A DNA stretch of 19,086 nt from UBA11524 sp051886675 (GCA_051886675.1 JBJEYH010000204.1:1-19086), one strand, 5' to 3'; shown: positions 1-7,135, numbered from the stretch's first letter. Program-made: numbers and translations. Notes: generated by a model not told the origin, from the sequence alone.

Positions 1-2
1 GC

Positions 3-215
3 CGCTTCCGGGACATGGGCCAGGTGGAAAGCCCCTCGGGCAACCGCGGCCTGTACGAGACCGACAGCGGCAAGGGCAAGATCTACCTGCAGGAGGACGG
101 CACGAAGATCATCCGCTATCAGGCGGAAACCGCCGACGGTCACACCTGGCAGCTGGACTACAACCTGAACACGGCCGGCACAGTGGTATCCATCGACATG
201 CTGTATATTCCGTGA
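3..215 (+). CDS. C-terminal fragment of an unknown protein (5' end outside window)
   Basis: An open frame enters from the left edge and stops at TGA 213-215. The Met codon at 15 has no convincing ribosome binding site, and the frame is open upstream of it, so this is read as the tail of a longer gene. About 70 residues are visible. They are polar and Gly/Thr/Asp-rich with alternating hydrophobic residues (KIYLQEDGTKIIRYQAET, QLDYNL, VVSIDMLYIP), which suggests a beta-rich domain. No transmembrane segment or catalytic motif is seen. It does not resemble the end of SpoIVB, the usual upstream neighbour of spo0A. A perfect terminator follows 25 bases later, separating it from spo0A. Function unknown. 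Confidence 0.6.
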   Translation, partial: RFRDMGQVESPSGNRGLYETDSGKGKIYLQEDGTKIIRYQAETADGHTWQLDYNLNTAGTVVSIDMLYIP

Positions 216-240
216 AACAATTGGATTTCATGAAATCATC

Positions 241-268
241 AAAAAAAGCGGCGCAGGCCGCTTTTTTT
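241..268 (+). terminator. Intrinsic terminator, possibly bidirectional
   Basis: A perfect 12-bp stem (241-252 with 257-268) closes on a 4-base GCAG loop. The stem runs from an A7 tract into GCGGC and ends in T7, so it can act as a rho-independent terminator for the partial gene at the left edge. Because the A-tract mirrors the T-tract it could work in both directions. Confidence 0.9.
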
Positions 269-311
269 CATGCAACGTGAAAGGCGGTTCAAGGGAGTTT
301 CATGGAAAACG

Positions 312-318
312 TGTCGAA
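312..318 (+). promoter_or_regulatory. Spo0A box (distal)
   Basis: Exact match to the Spo0A-binding core TGTCGAA. It lies about 90 bases upstream of the spo0A -10 element and 43 bases upstream of a second identical box in the same orientation. Binding of Spo0A~P is inferred from the known consensus and the position in front of spo0A itself. Confidence 0.7.
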
Positions 319-354
319 ATAATGTTACATTTGTGAGTGTTTACTGGTAAGTTG

Positions 355-361
355 TGTCGAA
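355..361 (+). promoter_or_regulatory. Spo0A box (proximal)
   Basis: Second exact TGTCGAA. It is centred roughly 60 bases upstream of the start point predicted from the -10 at 408-413, a position suited to an activator touching RNA polymerase. Together with the distal box it suggests autoregulation of spo0A, as is known in Bacillus. Confidence 0.75.
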
Positions 362-404
362 TATTGGGCAGTTAGCGCGGAATCCACGCAAGCTGCCGGG
401 GATT

Positions 405-413
405 TGCTATAAT
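405..413 (+). promoter_or_regulatory. Extended -10 promoter of spo0A
   Basis: TGC followed by a perfect TATAAT (408-413) forms an extended -10 element. The region 17 bases upstream (CACGCA near 385-390) is a poor -35 match, so the promoter probably relies on the extended -10 and on activation from the upstream Spo0A boxes. The leader to the spo0A start would be about 90 bases. Confidence 0.7.
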
Positions 414-508
414 ATACATGCATTAGCCGCAGCATGACGCCTGATGGAAAAGATCAAAACAGCGCCTCAGGCGCCCGATGGATTCATGTGGAAAGGGGAA
501 AGAGAAAA

Positions 509-1285
509 ATGGAAGAGATCAAAGTCATTCTGGCTGATGACAATGCGGAGCTTCGCCGTGCGATGAAGGCCTGCCTGGAGCGGCAGGATGGAATCCGGGT
601 TTGCGCGGAATGCGCCAACGGCCTGGAGGCCCTGGAGGCCATGGGCAAGTATCACGCGGACGTGATGGTGCTGGACATCATCATGCCGCAGATGGACGGC
701 TACTGCTGCCTGGAGGAGATGCGCCGTCAGCAGATGGAGCATATGCCGCAGACGATTGTGACATCCGCCCTGGGCCGGGACGACTTTATCGCGCGGGCGG
801 TGGAGCTGGGCGCGCGGTACTATATGGTCAAGCCCTTCGACATGCCCGTGCTGGTGAACCGGATCAGGGAGATCGGCGGGATGACGCCTGCGGCGGGCGC
901 CGCCCGGGGGAACGTGCCGGGCCATGCCGTCAGCATGGACGAGAAGCTGGCCAATCTGTTTCTGACCATCGGGATACCGGCGCACATCAAGGGGTATCAG
1001 TTTCTGCGGGAGGCGGTGAAGATGGTGGTGGAAAACCCTGACCTGATCAACCGCATCACCAAGGAGCTGTATCCGGGGATCGGGCGGCGGTTCAACACCT
1101 CGGCCAGCAAGGTGGAGAGGGCGATCCGGCACGCCATCGAGGTGGCCTGGAGCCGCGGCCGCATCGAGACGCTGAACAAGGCCTTCGGCTGCCGCGTGGC
1201 CACGCGGGAGGACAAGCCCACCAACGGCGAGTTCATCGCGATGATCGCCGACAAGATGGCGCTGGAGCAGCGCAGCGTTTCATAA
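509..1285 (+). CDS. spo0A: Sporulation master response regulator Spo0A
   Basis: Cytoplasmic response regulator that receives phosphate from the sporulation phosphorelay or from kinases directly, and then switches entry into sporulation. The product is 258 residues (family about 265). The receiver domain spans about 4-124, with acidic pocket D10/D11, phosphoacceptor D56 in VLDIIMPQMDG, T85 and K108 in the VKPF motif. After a linker, the Spo0A-specific effector domain covers about 143-258 and contains the signature TKELYPGIGRRFNTSASKVE followed by RAIRHAIEVAWSRG, the DNA-recognition region. ATG 509 is chosen because GGAAAGGGGAAAG lies just upstream and MEEIKVILADDN matches known N-termini; an in-frame ATG at 434 would add 25 atypical residues. 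The gene is monocistronic, between its own promoter and terminator. The usual upstream partner spoIVB is not adjacent. Confidence 0.98.
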   Translation: MEEIKVILADDNAELRRAMKACLERQDGIRVCAECANGLEALEAMGKYHADVMVLDIIMPQMDGYCCLEEMRRQQMEHMPQTIVTSALGRDDFIARAVELGARYYMVKPFDMPVLVNRIREIGGMTPAAGAARGNVPGHAVSMDEKLANLFLTIGIPAHIKGYQFLREAVKMVVENPDLINRITKELYPGIGRRFNTSASKVERAIRHAIEVAWSRGRIETLNKAFGCRVATREDKPTNGEFIAMIADKMALEQRSVS

Positions 1286-1337
1286 CGCGTATCCGGGCCG
1301 GCTGTACGGCGGGAGCATCAGGATACGATTCCCGGGG

Positions 1338-1376
1338 AAGGGCCGGCGTCTGTGCTGAGCAGACGCCGGCCCTTTT
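1338..1376 (+). terminator. Intrinsic terminator after spo0A
   Basis: A perfect 13-bp GC-rich stem (1340-1352 with 1360-1372) with a 7-base loop is preceded by AA and followed by TTTT. It ends the spo0A transcript and insulates it from the operon promoter that follows. Confidence 0.9.
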
Positions 1377-1485
1377 GCGCGGCGAGGAAAGCGGCAGCCC
1401 CGCGCCGGCGAGGACGGCATATACACAAAATGTCAAATCAGGACGAAAGAGGATGAAAAATTTACATTTATTCCGGGAAACAGGG

Positions 1486-1514
1486 TTGACAGCATGAGGG
1501 AACCGTGCTATACT
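1486..1514 (+). promoter_or_regulatory. Sigma-A promoter of the carbohydrate operon
   Basis: Perfect -35 TTGACA (1486-1491), a 17-base spacer and -10 TATACT (1509-1514) preceded by TGC, which also makes it an extended -10. Transcription should start near 1521, leaving a leader of about 34 bases before the first gene. Such a near-consensus promoter on a catabolic operon usually needs a repressor; see the inverted repeat at 1526-1542. Confidence 0.9.
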
Positions 1515-1525
1515 CCAATCAATAA

Positions 1526-1542
1526 ATAATTTAATTAATTAT
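1526..1542 (+). promoter_or_regulatory. Candidate repressor operator (AT-rich inverted repeat)
   Basis: ATAATT and AATTAT arms separated by five bases (TAATT) sit directly at or after the predicted transcription start. This is where a bound repressor would block a strong promoter. The operon's own ROK regulator (8078-9298) is the natural candidate ligand, because ROK repressors of the XylR/NagC type bind AT-rich inverted repeats. The element is short and AT-rich, so it could also simply keep the leader unstructured. Confidence 0.45.
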
Positions 1543-1554
1543 AGGTGGTGCAGC

Positions 1555-2820
1555 ATGATACGAATCCACTATTACGATAATGGCGAACTGCTGAACCGTG
1601 AGCGTTATGAGGCCTATACGGCGCGGATGCGGCCCGTGCTGGAGGCGAAGCACACCGGGGAATACCGCGGGCAGCTGGGCTGGCTGGACGTGCAGCGCTG
1701 GGGCGGGCCGGAAATGCGGTCGCAGATCCAGGCTGTGGCGGACAGGGTGCGCGGCATGGCGGACGTGTTCGCGGTGGTGGGGCTGGGAGGCTCCAACCAG
1801 GGTGCGCGGGCGGTGATCGACGCGCTGAGCTGGCGGGGGGACAAGGGCCCGGAGATCATCTATCCGGCGCTGTTCCTGTCGGCGGCGGAATACAGGCGCC
1901 TGGTGAAAAGCACCCGTGGCCGGTCGCTGGTGATCGACGTGATCGCCAAGAACTTCAAGACCCTGGAGCCGGGCGTATGCTTCCGCCTTCTGCGGGATGA
2001 GATGGAGGCCCGCTACGGGCTGGAGGGCATGAAGGAGCGGATTGTCGTCACGCCCACCCCCGGCCTGGACGCGCTGGATGAAATCGCCGGGCAGCAGGGC
2101 TACGTGACCTTGCCCTTCCCGGAGGACGTGGGCGGCCGCTACAGCGTGTTCACGCCGGTGGGGCTGCTGCCCATCGCCGTGGCCGGCGGAAGCATCGACG
2201 AGCTGATCCGCGGCGCCACCGACGCCCAGGCGGACTTCGCCATCCGCGGCCCGCTGTCGCGGCAGGTGCGGGAGTATGCCCTGCGGCGCAATTATCTTTA
2301 TGAGCAGGGGTTCGACGTGGAGGCGGCGGTGTTCTTCGAGCCGTGCCTGAACGCCCTGGGCATGTGGTGGCGGCAGCTCTTCGGCGAGAGCGAGGGCAAG
2401 AACGGCCGCGGGATTTTCCCCACCGTCATGGTGGATACCGAGGCGCTCCATTCCCTGGGGCAGTACATGCAGAGCGGCAAGCGGCATGTGTCGGAGACGT
2501 TCTTCCACGTCTGCCAGCCGCTGGATGATCTGCCGGTGAGCGGGGGCTGCGGCTTCCCGGACCGGTTTGACTACCTGGAGGGCAAAACCCTCAACGACCT
2601 GAATCTGGCGGCCTACAACGCCACGGTCAAGGTGCACAGCCAGGGCGGCGTGCCCTGCCACGTGGTGGAGCTGGACCGGATGGACGAATATCATCTGGGC
2701 ATGTGCATGTACGCCATGATGCGCGCCTGCTACGAATCGTCGCTGCTGCTGGGCGTCAATCCCTTTGATCAGCCCGGTGTGGAAGCATACAAGACCGAGA
2801 TGTTCCGAATTCTGAAGTGA
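1555..2820 (+). CDS. Glucose-6-phosphate isomerase family protein with altered phosphate loop
   Basis: Aldose/ketose isomerase of the PGI family with two SIS folds, 421 residues (clostridial PGI about 450). Both family signatures are visible: EDVGGRYSVFTPVG (190-203) and the C-terminal LLLGVNPFDQPGVEAYK (397-413). Residues corresponding to the catalytic set are kept: R195, E278 in ESEGK, H361 in VHSQGG and K413. The phosphate loop, normally SKSGTTTE or SKTFTTQE, reads AKNFKTLE (131-138), so two usual phosphate-contacting Ser/Thr are replaced by Ala and Asn; GGS (78-80) remains. This points to a paralogue with shifted substrate range, not necessarily fructose 6-phosphate. AGGTGGTG lies before ATG 1555. 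It is the first gene of the operon, and the next gene begins within about 12 bases of its stop. Confidence 0.88.
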   Translation: MIRIHYYDNGELLNRERYEAYTARMRPVLEAKHTGEYRGQLGWLDVQRWGGPEMRSQIQAVADRVRGMADVFAVVGLGGSNQGARAVIDALSWRGDKGPEIIYPALFLSAAEYRRLVKSTRGRSLVIDVIAKNFKTLEPGVCFRLLRDEMEARYGLEGMKERIVVTPTPGLDALDEIAGQQGYVTLPFPEDVGGRYSVFTPVGLLPIAVAGGSIDELIRGATDAQADFAIRGPLSRQVREYALRRNYLYEQGFDVEAAVFFEPCLNALGMWWRQLFGESEGKNGRGIFPTVMVDTEALHSLGQYMQSGKRHVSETFFHVCQPLDDLPVSGGCGFPDRFDYLEGKTLNDLNLAAYNATVKVHSQGGVPCHVVELDRMDEYHLGMCMYAMMRACYESSLLLGVNPFDQPGVEAYKTEMFRILK

Positions 2821-2832
2821 GGGATGAAAGAA

Positions 2833-3909
2833 ATGGAAAAGCTTCGAGTTGGCATTGCCGGGACCGGGTACACCGTTGGTATAGCAGGGATGCATGTCAA
2901 GGGCTACGCCAGCGTCAGCGATGATTGCGAGCTGGTGGCGCTCTACGACGTGATTCCGGGCCGGGCGGCGCAGTGGGCCAGGGAAAAGAACCTGCAGGTG
3001 ACCATCTGCGACAGCTTTGAGGAGCTGCTGGGCATGGTGGATCTGGTGAGTCTCTGCGTGCCCAACGACCAGCACATTCCGCTGCTGGTCAAGGCGTTCG
3101 AGGCGCACAAGCACGTGCTGTGCGAGAAGCCCATCAGCGTGGACGCGCAGACCGCCCGCGCCGCCGTGGAGGCCGAGCCGGATGACCGCATCCACATGGT
3201 CGGCTTCAGCTACCGGGGGATACCGGCCCTGCGCTACATGAAGCAGGTCATGGATTCCGGGAAGATGGGCCGGGTCTTCACCTACCGGGAAACGCTGGGG
3301 GGCTGCCGCATCGCCAATCACGACGTGAAGCTGGAGTGGCGCATGCAGAAGAAGACCTCCGGCACGGGCGCGCTGGCGGACTTCGGCTGCCACATGATCG
3401 ACCTGTGCGACTGGCTGCTGCACGATACCCAGGGGCCCATCGAGCAGGTGAACGGCATGTACACCCGCTCGGTGATGCAGCGCGCGGATATCGCGACGGG
3501 CGAAATGCGCGACGTGACCAACGACGACAGCGCCTCCTTCACCCTGCGGCTGCGCAGCGGCGCGCTGGCCTCCTTTGTGGCGAGCCGCCTGGGCGTGGCG
3601 CGCCACACCCTGGAAATCTACGGCGAGGGCGGCATGATGCTCTTCCGCGACGACCGGCCCAACGAGGTGGAGATGTGGCTCAAGGAGCAGGGCGGCCCCT
3701 ACGACGCGGCCCGGAAGGAGATTGTCCAGGTTCCCGCGGAGCTGGTGACCGAGCCCTGGACCAACGCGGAGTTCGCCGAGCTGATGGCGTGCATCCGCAC
3801 CGGCCGCAAGCCTGAGCGGAGCCTGAAGCGGGCGCTCTACGTGCAGACCATCGTGGACGCCGCCGAACGGGCCTGCCAGACCGGCGAAACCATCACACTT
3901 CCCGAGTGA
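2833..3909 (+). CDS. Gfo/Idh/MocA family NAD(P)-dependent oxidoreductase (first copy)
   Basis: Cytoplasmic sugar or inositol-type dehydrogenase, 358 residues. The N-terminal Rossmann fold has GIAGTGYT (7-14), and CEKP (97-100) supplies the conserved Lys99. The C-terminal alpha/beta domain carries GALADFGCHMIDLCDW (179-194), with Asp183 and His187 at the usual active-site positions. Family members oxidise or reduce a ring hydroxyl, often C3 of a pyranose, using NAD(P). It lies directly upstream of a TIM-barrel isomerase/epimerase, the pairing found in levoglucosan and C-glycoside 3-keto pathways. ATG 2833 is preferred because GAGGG (2819-2823) then has a 9-base spacing; ATG 2824 abuts that site and would add three residues. 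The exact substrate cannot be read from the sequence. Confidence 0.85.
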   Translation: MEKLRVGIAGTGYTVGIAGMHVKGYASVSDDCELVALYDVIPGRAAQWAREKNLQVTICDSFEELLGMVDLVSLCVPNDQHIPLLVKAFEAHKHVLCEKPISVDAQTARAAVEAEPDDRIHMVGFSYRGIPALRYMKQVMDSGKMGRVFTYRETLGGCRIANHDVKLEWRMQKKTSGTGALADFGCHMIDLCDWLLHDTQGPIEQVNGMYTRSVMQRADIATGEMRDVTNDDSASFTLRLRSGALASFVASRLGVARHTLEIYGEGGMMLFRDDRPNEVEMWLKEQGGPYDAARKEIVQVPAELVTEPWTNAEFAELMACIRTGRKPERSLKRALYVQTIVDAAERACQTGETITLPE

Positions 3910-3927
3910 CGAAAGGAGAGATGAAGC

Positions 3928-4782
3928 ATGCATATCGGTCTGCTGACCAACAGCCTGACGGGCGTGGGCGTGAAGGATCTGAGGACCATCGCGGACTGGG
4001 CCTGGGACAACGGCATCCGCGAGCTGGAGTGCGGCCCGGCCATTCCCATGGACAAGGCCCTGTGGGACAGCGTGCTTTCCCAGGGCAAGGTGCGCATCGG
4101 CACCATGATCTACTGCCGCAACTTCATCAGCGCCGACGAGGAGGAAGCCCGCCTGCATTCGGACGTGCTGCGCAGGAAGATCGACTTCGCCGCGGAGATG
4201 GGCGTGGGCAAGATCGTCTGCTCGGCGGGTCTGCGGCCCGAATCGGTGGCGGGGCTGGAGTTCCGGCCCGAAAAGAGCCTGGATGCCTATGAGGCCTTCT
4301 TCACGGGGATTGTGGAGCAGGCCGAAAGGAAGAACGTGCGCATCTGCTTTGAGATGTGCCCGTGGATGTGGAACATCTCCTGCGCGCCCAACATGTGGGA
4401 CGAGCTGTTCAGCCGCATCAGGAGCGATCATCTGGGGCTGTGCTACGATCCGTCGCACCTGGTGTGGCAGATGATCGACCCCTACCGGGTGCTGAAGAAG
4501 TATCAGGACAAGATCTTCCACGTGCACGGCAAGGACACGGAAATCGACCGCGACAAGCTGGACTACTACGGCATCCTGCAGAACACCCGCTGGTGGCGGC
4601 ATCGTCTGCCGGGCCTGGGCGAGCTGGACTGGAACCGCATCACCGATATCCTCTACGAGATCGGCTATGACGGGGTCATCAGCATCGAGCATGAGGATCC
4701 GGTGTGGGAGGGCTCGGAGGCCAGGGTGAAAAAGGGCATCCTCATCGCCCACGATCACCTCAGCCGCTGCATCAGGGAATGA
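3928..4782 (+). CDS. Sugar phosphate isomerase/epimerase family protein (xylose-isomerase-like TIM barrel)
   Basis: 284-residue single-domain TIM barrel of the AP endonuclease 2 / xylose-isomerase-like superfamily (PF01261), the group that contains IolE, IolI and 3-keto-sugar eliminases. Likely metal ligands appear at the expected strand ends: Glu142 in FEMCPW, Asp174 in CYDPSH, His200 in HVHGKD and Glu254 in SIEHED. The barrel closes with LGELDW and IGYDGVISIEHED, typical of the family. GAAAGGAGAG precedes ATG 3928, and the gap from the oxidoreductase stop is 18 bases. Next to two Gfo/Idh/MocA genes, a role in isomerising, epimerising or beta-eliminating a keto-sugar is likely. No DUF6379 partner subunit, as found in C-glycoside deglycosidases, is present, so an O-glycoside or anhydrosugar-like substrate is more plausible. 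Inference only. Confidence 0.82.
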   Translation: MHIGLLTNSLTGVGVKDLRTIADWAWDNGIRELECGPAIPMDKALWDSVLSQGKVRIGTMIYCRNFISADEEEARLHSDVLRRKIDFAAEMGVGKIVCSAGLRPESVAGLEFRPEKSLDAYEAFFTGIVEQAERKNVRICFEMCPWMWNISCAPNMWDELFSRIRSDHLGLCYDPSHLVWQMIDPYRVLKKYQDKIFHVHGKDTEIDRDKLDYYGILQNTRWWRHRLPGLGELDWNRITDILYEIGYDGVISIEHEDPVWEGSEARVKKGILIAHDHLSRCIRE

Positions 4783-4787
4783 TTTCA

Positions 4788-4805
4788 TCAGTGATACGTC
4801 ACTGA
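4788..4805 (+). other. Intercistronic hairpin upstream of the solute-binding protein
   Basis: A 7-bp perfect inverted repeat (TCAGTGA and TCACTGA) with a TACG tetraloop lies between the TIM-barrel gene and the binding-protein gene. No T-tract follows, so it is not a standard terminator. It may mark an mRNA processing or 5' stabilising element ahead of a highly translated gene. Confidence 0.6.
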
Positions 4806-4835
4806 AGGAATACACATTAAAAGGAGGGTTCCCGA

Positions 4836-6131
4836 ATGAAAAAGTCTCTGGCACTCGTACTGACCCTTGCCATGCTGGCCGCGTGCCTGCCCCTGGGCGC
4901 GATGGCCGAAAGCGAGCCCGTCACGGTGACGGTGTGGCACACCTGGGGCGCCGGCGTCGGCCTGGATGCCATGAACGAGATCGTCAACAACTTCAACGAG
5001 ACCGTCGGCAAGGAAAAGGGCATCGTGGTGGACATGAACTACGTGGCCTCCAAGCAGTCCGGCAACACCCAGACCATGGAGAAGCTGATGGCTGCCATCG
5101 CCGCGGGCGAAGCGCCTGACGTGGCGCTGCTGGACAACTTCCAGGTGGCCAGCTGGGCCTCCCAGAACGCCCTGACCCCCCTGGACGAGCTGATGGACAG
5201 CGTGGGCCTGACCCTGGACGACATGTATGACTGGGCGCAGCAGGGTTCCGCCTACCAGGGCTGCACCTACTCCATCCCCTACAACGGCGACGTGCGCTGC
5301 CTGTTTGTCAACATGGACATGTTCGAGGCCGCCGGCCTGACCGAGGCTGACATCCCCCGCACCATCGAGCAGCTGACCGAGGTCGCCAGGAAGCTGACCA
5401 TCGAGGATGACCAGGGCTTCACCCAGGCGGGCATCATCCCCTGGAACAACGCCGGCAAGCCCATCTACACCTGGGGCTGGGCCTTCGGCGGCGACTTCTA
5501 CGACGAGGAGAACAACGTCCTGACCGTGAACGATCCGGCGATCATCGAGGCCGTGCAGTGGGAGTATGACCTGGCGTCCAGCTTCGGGCTGGTGAAGTTC
5601 CGCGACTGGGCCAGCGGCGTGATCTCCGGCAGCGGCGCCACCGACGCCTTCATCGCCGGCAAGGTGGCCATGACCATCAAGCGCAACGACGAGCTGACCG
5701 ACATCAACACCTACGCCCCCGACATGAATCTGGTCGTCGCCCCCATCCCCACCAAGGACGAGAGCCTGACCACCACCTGGGCCGGCGGCTGGGGCTGGAC
5801 CATCCCGCGGGGCGCGAAGAATCCCGAGGCGTCCATCGAGTTCATGAAGTACGTGGCCTCCGCCGAGTCCCAGACCATCATGGCCAGCAAGAGCAACAGC
5901 CTGTCCGTGCTGAGCTCCGTCAACGAGGCCGTGTTCTCCGACAATCCGCAGTTCGCCACCATCCTGGAGGTGCTGCCCTTCGCACAGATCCGTCCGGCCG
6001 TTCCCGTGGGCCAGATGCTGTGGGATAACCTCAACACCGTGCTGAACAATGTGCTCTACGACATCGGCACCCCCGAGAGCGAGCTGAACGCCCTCTACGA
6101 AACCATCAACGACGAGCTGTCCATGTACTGA
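4836..6131 (+). CDS. Extracellular carbohydrate-binding protein of a CUT1-type ABC transporter
   Basis: 431-residue exported solute-binding protein (family 1). The N-terminus has MKK, a hydrophobic core at about 4-16 and two possible processing sites: a lipobox-like LAAC with Cys17, or signal peptidase I cleavage after AMA at about residue 24. The lipoprotein reading is normal for Firmicutes, but the second site looks at least as good. The mature part begins with VTVTVWHTWG, typical of sugar-binding proteins of this family, followed by alternating alpha/beta lobes; PDVALLDNFQ and the aromatic-rich AGGWGWTIPRGAKNP are recognisable family segments. It captures the sugar and delivers it to the two permeases encoded next. 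Its ribosome binding site, AAGGAGGG at 4821-4828, is close to ideal, and its message is flanked by hairpins at 4788-4805 and 6150-6176, consistent with high expression. Confidence 0.93.
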   Translation: MKKSLALVLTLAMLAACLPLGAMAESEPVTVTVWHTWGAGVGLDAMNEIVNNFNETVGKEKGIVVDMNYVASKQSGNTQTMEKLMAAIAAGEAPDVALLDNFQVASWASQNALTPLDELMDSVGLTLDDMYDWAQQGSAYQGCTYSIPYNGDVRCLFVNMDMFEAAGLTEADIPRTIEQLTEVARKLTIEDDQGFTQAGIIPWNNAGKPIYTWGWAFGGDFYDEENNVLTVNDPAIIEAVQWEYDLASSFGLVKFRDWASGVISGSGATDAFIAGKVAMTIKRNDELTDINTYAPDMNLVVAPIPTKDESLTTTWAGGWGWTIPRGAKNPEASIEFMKYVASAESQTIMASKSNSLSVLSSVNEAVFSDNPQFATILEVLPFAQIRPAVPVGQMLWDNLNTVLNNVLYDIGTPESELNALYETINDELSMY

Positions 6132-6149
6132 TACCGATCCATGCCAATG

Positions 6150-6176
6150 CCCGGGGAAGGTCCCCCCTTCCCCGGG
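6150..6176 (+). other. Strong intercistronic hairpin after the solute-binding protein
   Basis: An 11-bp perfect stem (6150-6160 with 6166-6176) with a 5-base loop begins 18 bases after the binding-protein stop. There is no T-tract. Such structures between binding-protein and permease genes are known to protect the upstream message from 3' exonucleases and lower downstream expression, and that is the inferred role here. Confidence 0.75.
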
Positions 6177-6201
6177 TGAACTGTTCCTGGAGGAATGACA
6201 T

Positions 6202-7122
6202 ATGGGGATCAACAGGCATCGCGCCCTGAACAGGCGGCCAATGGGAATCGAACGGAGAAAGGCACGGATGGGGCTGCTGTTTACCATGCCCTGGATCATC
6301 GGGCTGCTGGTATTCTATGCTTACCCGCTGATTTCCTCCATTTATTACAGCCTGACCACCTACAGCGTGCTCAGCCCCGGCAAGTATGTGGGCCTGAAAA
6401 ATTACGAGCGTCTGTTCAAGGATTCACTGTTCTGGAAGAGCGTGACCAACACCCTGTACTTCGCGGCCATCAGCGTGCCGGTGAACATCGTGGTGGGGGT
6501 GGTCATCGCGCTGCTGCTCAACTTCAAGAGCAAGGCCATCGGCATCTACCGCACGATTTTCTTCATTCCCACCCTGGTGCCGGTGATCGCCACCGCCACG
6601 GTGTGGAAGTTCCTGCTGGATTCCCAGTACGGGCTGATCAACCAGCTGCTGAACCTGCTGGGCATCGCCTCGGTTCCCTGGCTGACCAGCGCCCGCTTCA
6701 GCAAAATCAGCCTTGTGATGATCGCCGCCTGGGGCGTGGGCCAGGCCATTATCGTCAACCTGGCCGGCCTGCAGGACATCTCGCCCACCTACTATGAGGC
6801 GGCGGAGGTGGACGGCGCCAACGGCTTTCAGAAGATCCGCCATATTACCATCCCACTGCTGACTCCGGTCATTTTCTACAACCTGGTCATGGGCATGATC
6901 AATGCCCTGCAGATCTTCACCCTGCCCTATTCCCTCACGGGCGGCGAGGGTACGCCGGTGAACTCCCTGCTGTTCTACGTCATGTACCTGTACAGCAACG
7001 CCTTCGGCTACATGAAGATGGGCTACGCCTCGGCCATGGCCTGGATCCTGTTTGTCATCATCCTGGTGCTGACGCTGGTTGTGGTCCGGTCGTCCAGGCA
7101 CTGGGTTCAGTATCAGGACTGA
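6202..7122 (+). CDS. Carbohydrate ABC transporter permease, MalF type
   Basis: 306-residue inner-membrane permease of a CUT1 sugar importer, with about six hydrophobic segments: about 22-50, 80-106, 115-139, 168-190, 222-245 and 276-296. The EAA loop that docks the ATPase is at about 199-218 (YYEAAEVDGANGFQKIRHIT). A basic cytoplasmic N-terminus with RHR, RR and RRK precedes the first segment. TGGAGGA lies upstream of ATG 6202. It forms a heterodimer with the MalG-type protein whose gene begins 14 bases after its stop. No ATP-binding subunit is encoded in the operon, so a shared MsmX/MsmK-like ATPase from elsewhere is presumably used, as is common for Firmicutes CUT1 systems. Substrate specificity cannot be read from the permease. 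Confidence 0.93.
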   Translation: MGINRHRALNRRPMGIERRKARMGLLFTMPWIIGLLVFYAYPLISSIYYSLTTYSVLSPGKYVGLKNYERLFKDSLFWKSVTNTLYFAAISVPVNIVVGVVIALLLNFKSKAIGIYRTIFFIPTLVPVIATATVWKFLLDSQYGLINQLLNLLGIASVPWLTSARFSKISLVMIAAWGVGQAIIVNLAGLQDISPTYYEAAEVDGANGFQKIRHITIPLLTPVIFYNLVMGMINALQIFTLPYSLTGGEGTPVNSLLFYVMYLYSNAFGYMKMGYASAMAWILFVIILVLTLVVVRSSRHWVQYQD

Positions 7123-7135
7123 GGAGGAATGGCCC

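Noticed and set aside
371..390. Sigma-H promoter for spo0A using GAAT near 379
   Set aside because: No AGGA-type -35 element is found at the proper distance; only the extended -10 sigma-A-like element is supported.
434..508. Longer N-terminus of Spo0A from the ATG at 434
   Set aside because: It adds 25 residues with no Spo0A similarity; a purine-rich ribosome binding site and canonical N-terminus support 509.
3928..4782. C-glycoside deglycosidase subunit assignment
   Set aside because: The family fits, but the small DUF6379 partner found with such enzymes is not encoded nearby, so the specific name is not justified.
1531..4854. 1107-residue open frame on the minus strand
   Set aside because: It is antisense to three well-supported genes, His/Gln/Ala/Val-rich low-information sequence typical of GC-rich shadow frames, with no ribosome binding site or family motif.
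6150..6176. Terminator ending the operon after the solute-binding protein
   Set aside because: The stem is strong but has no T-tract, and the permease genes that must be coexpressed follow directly without a promoter.
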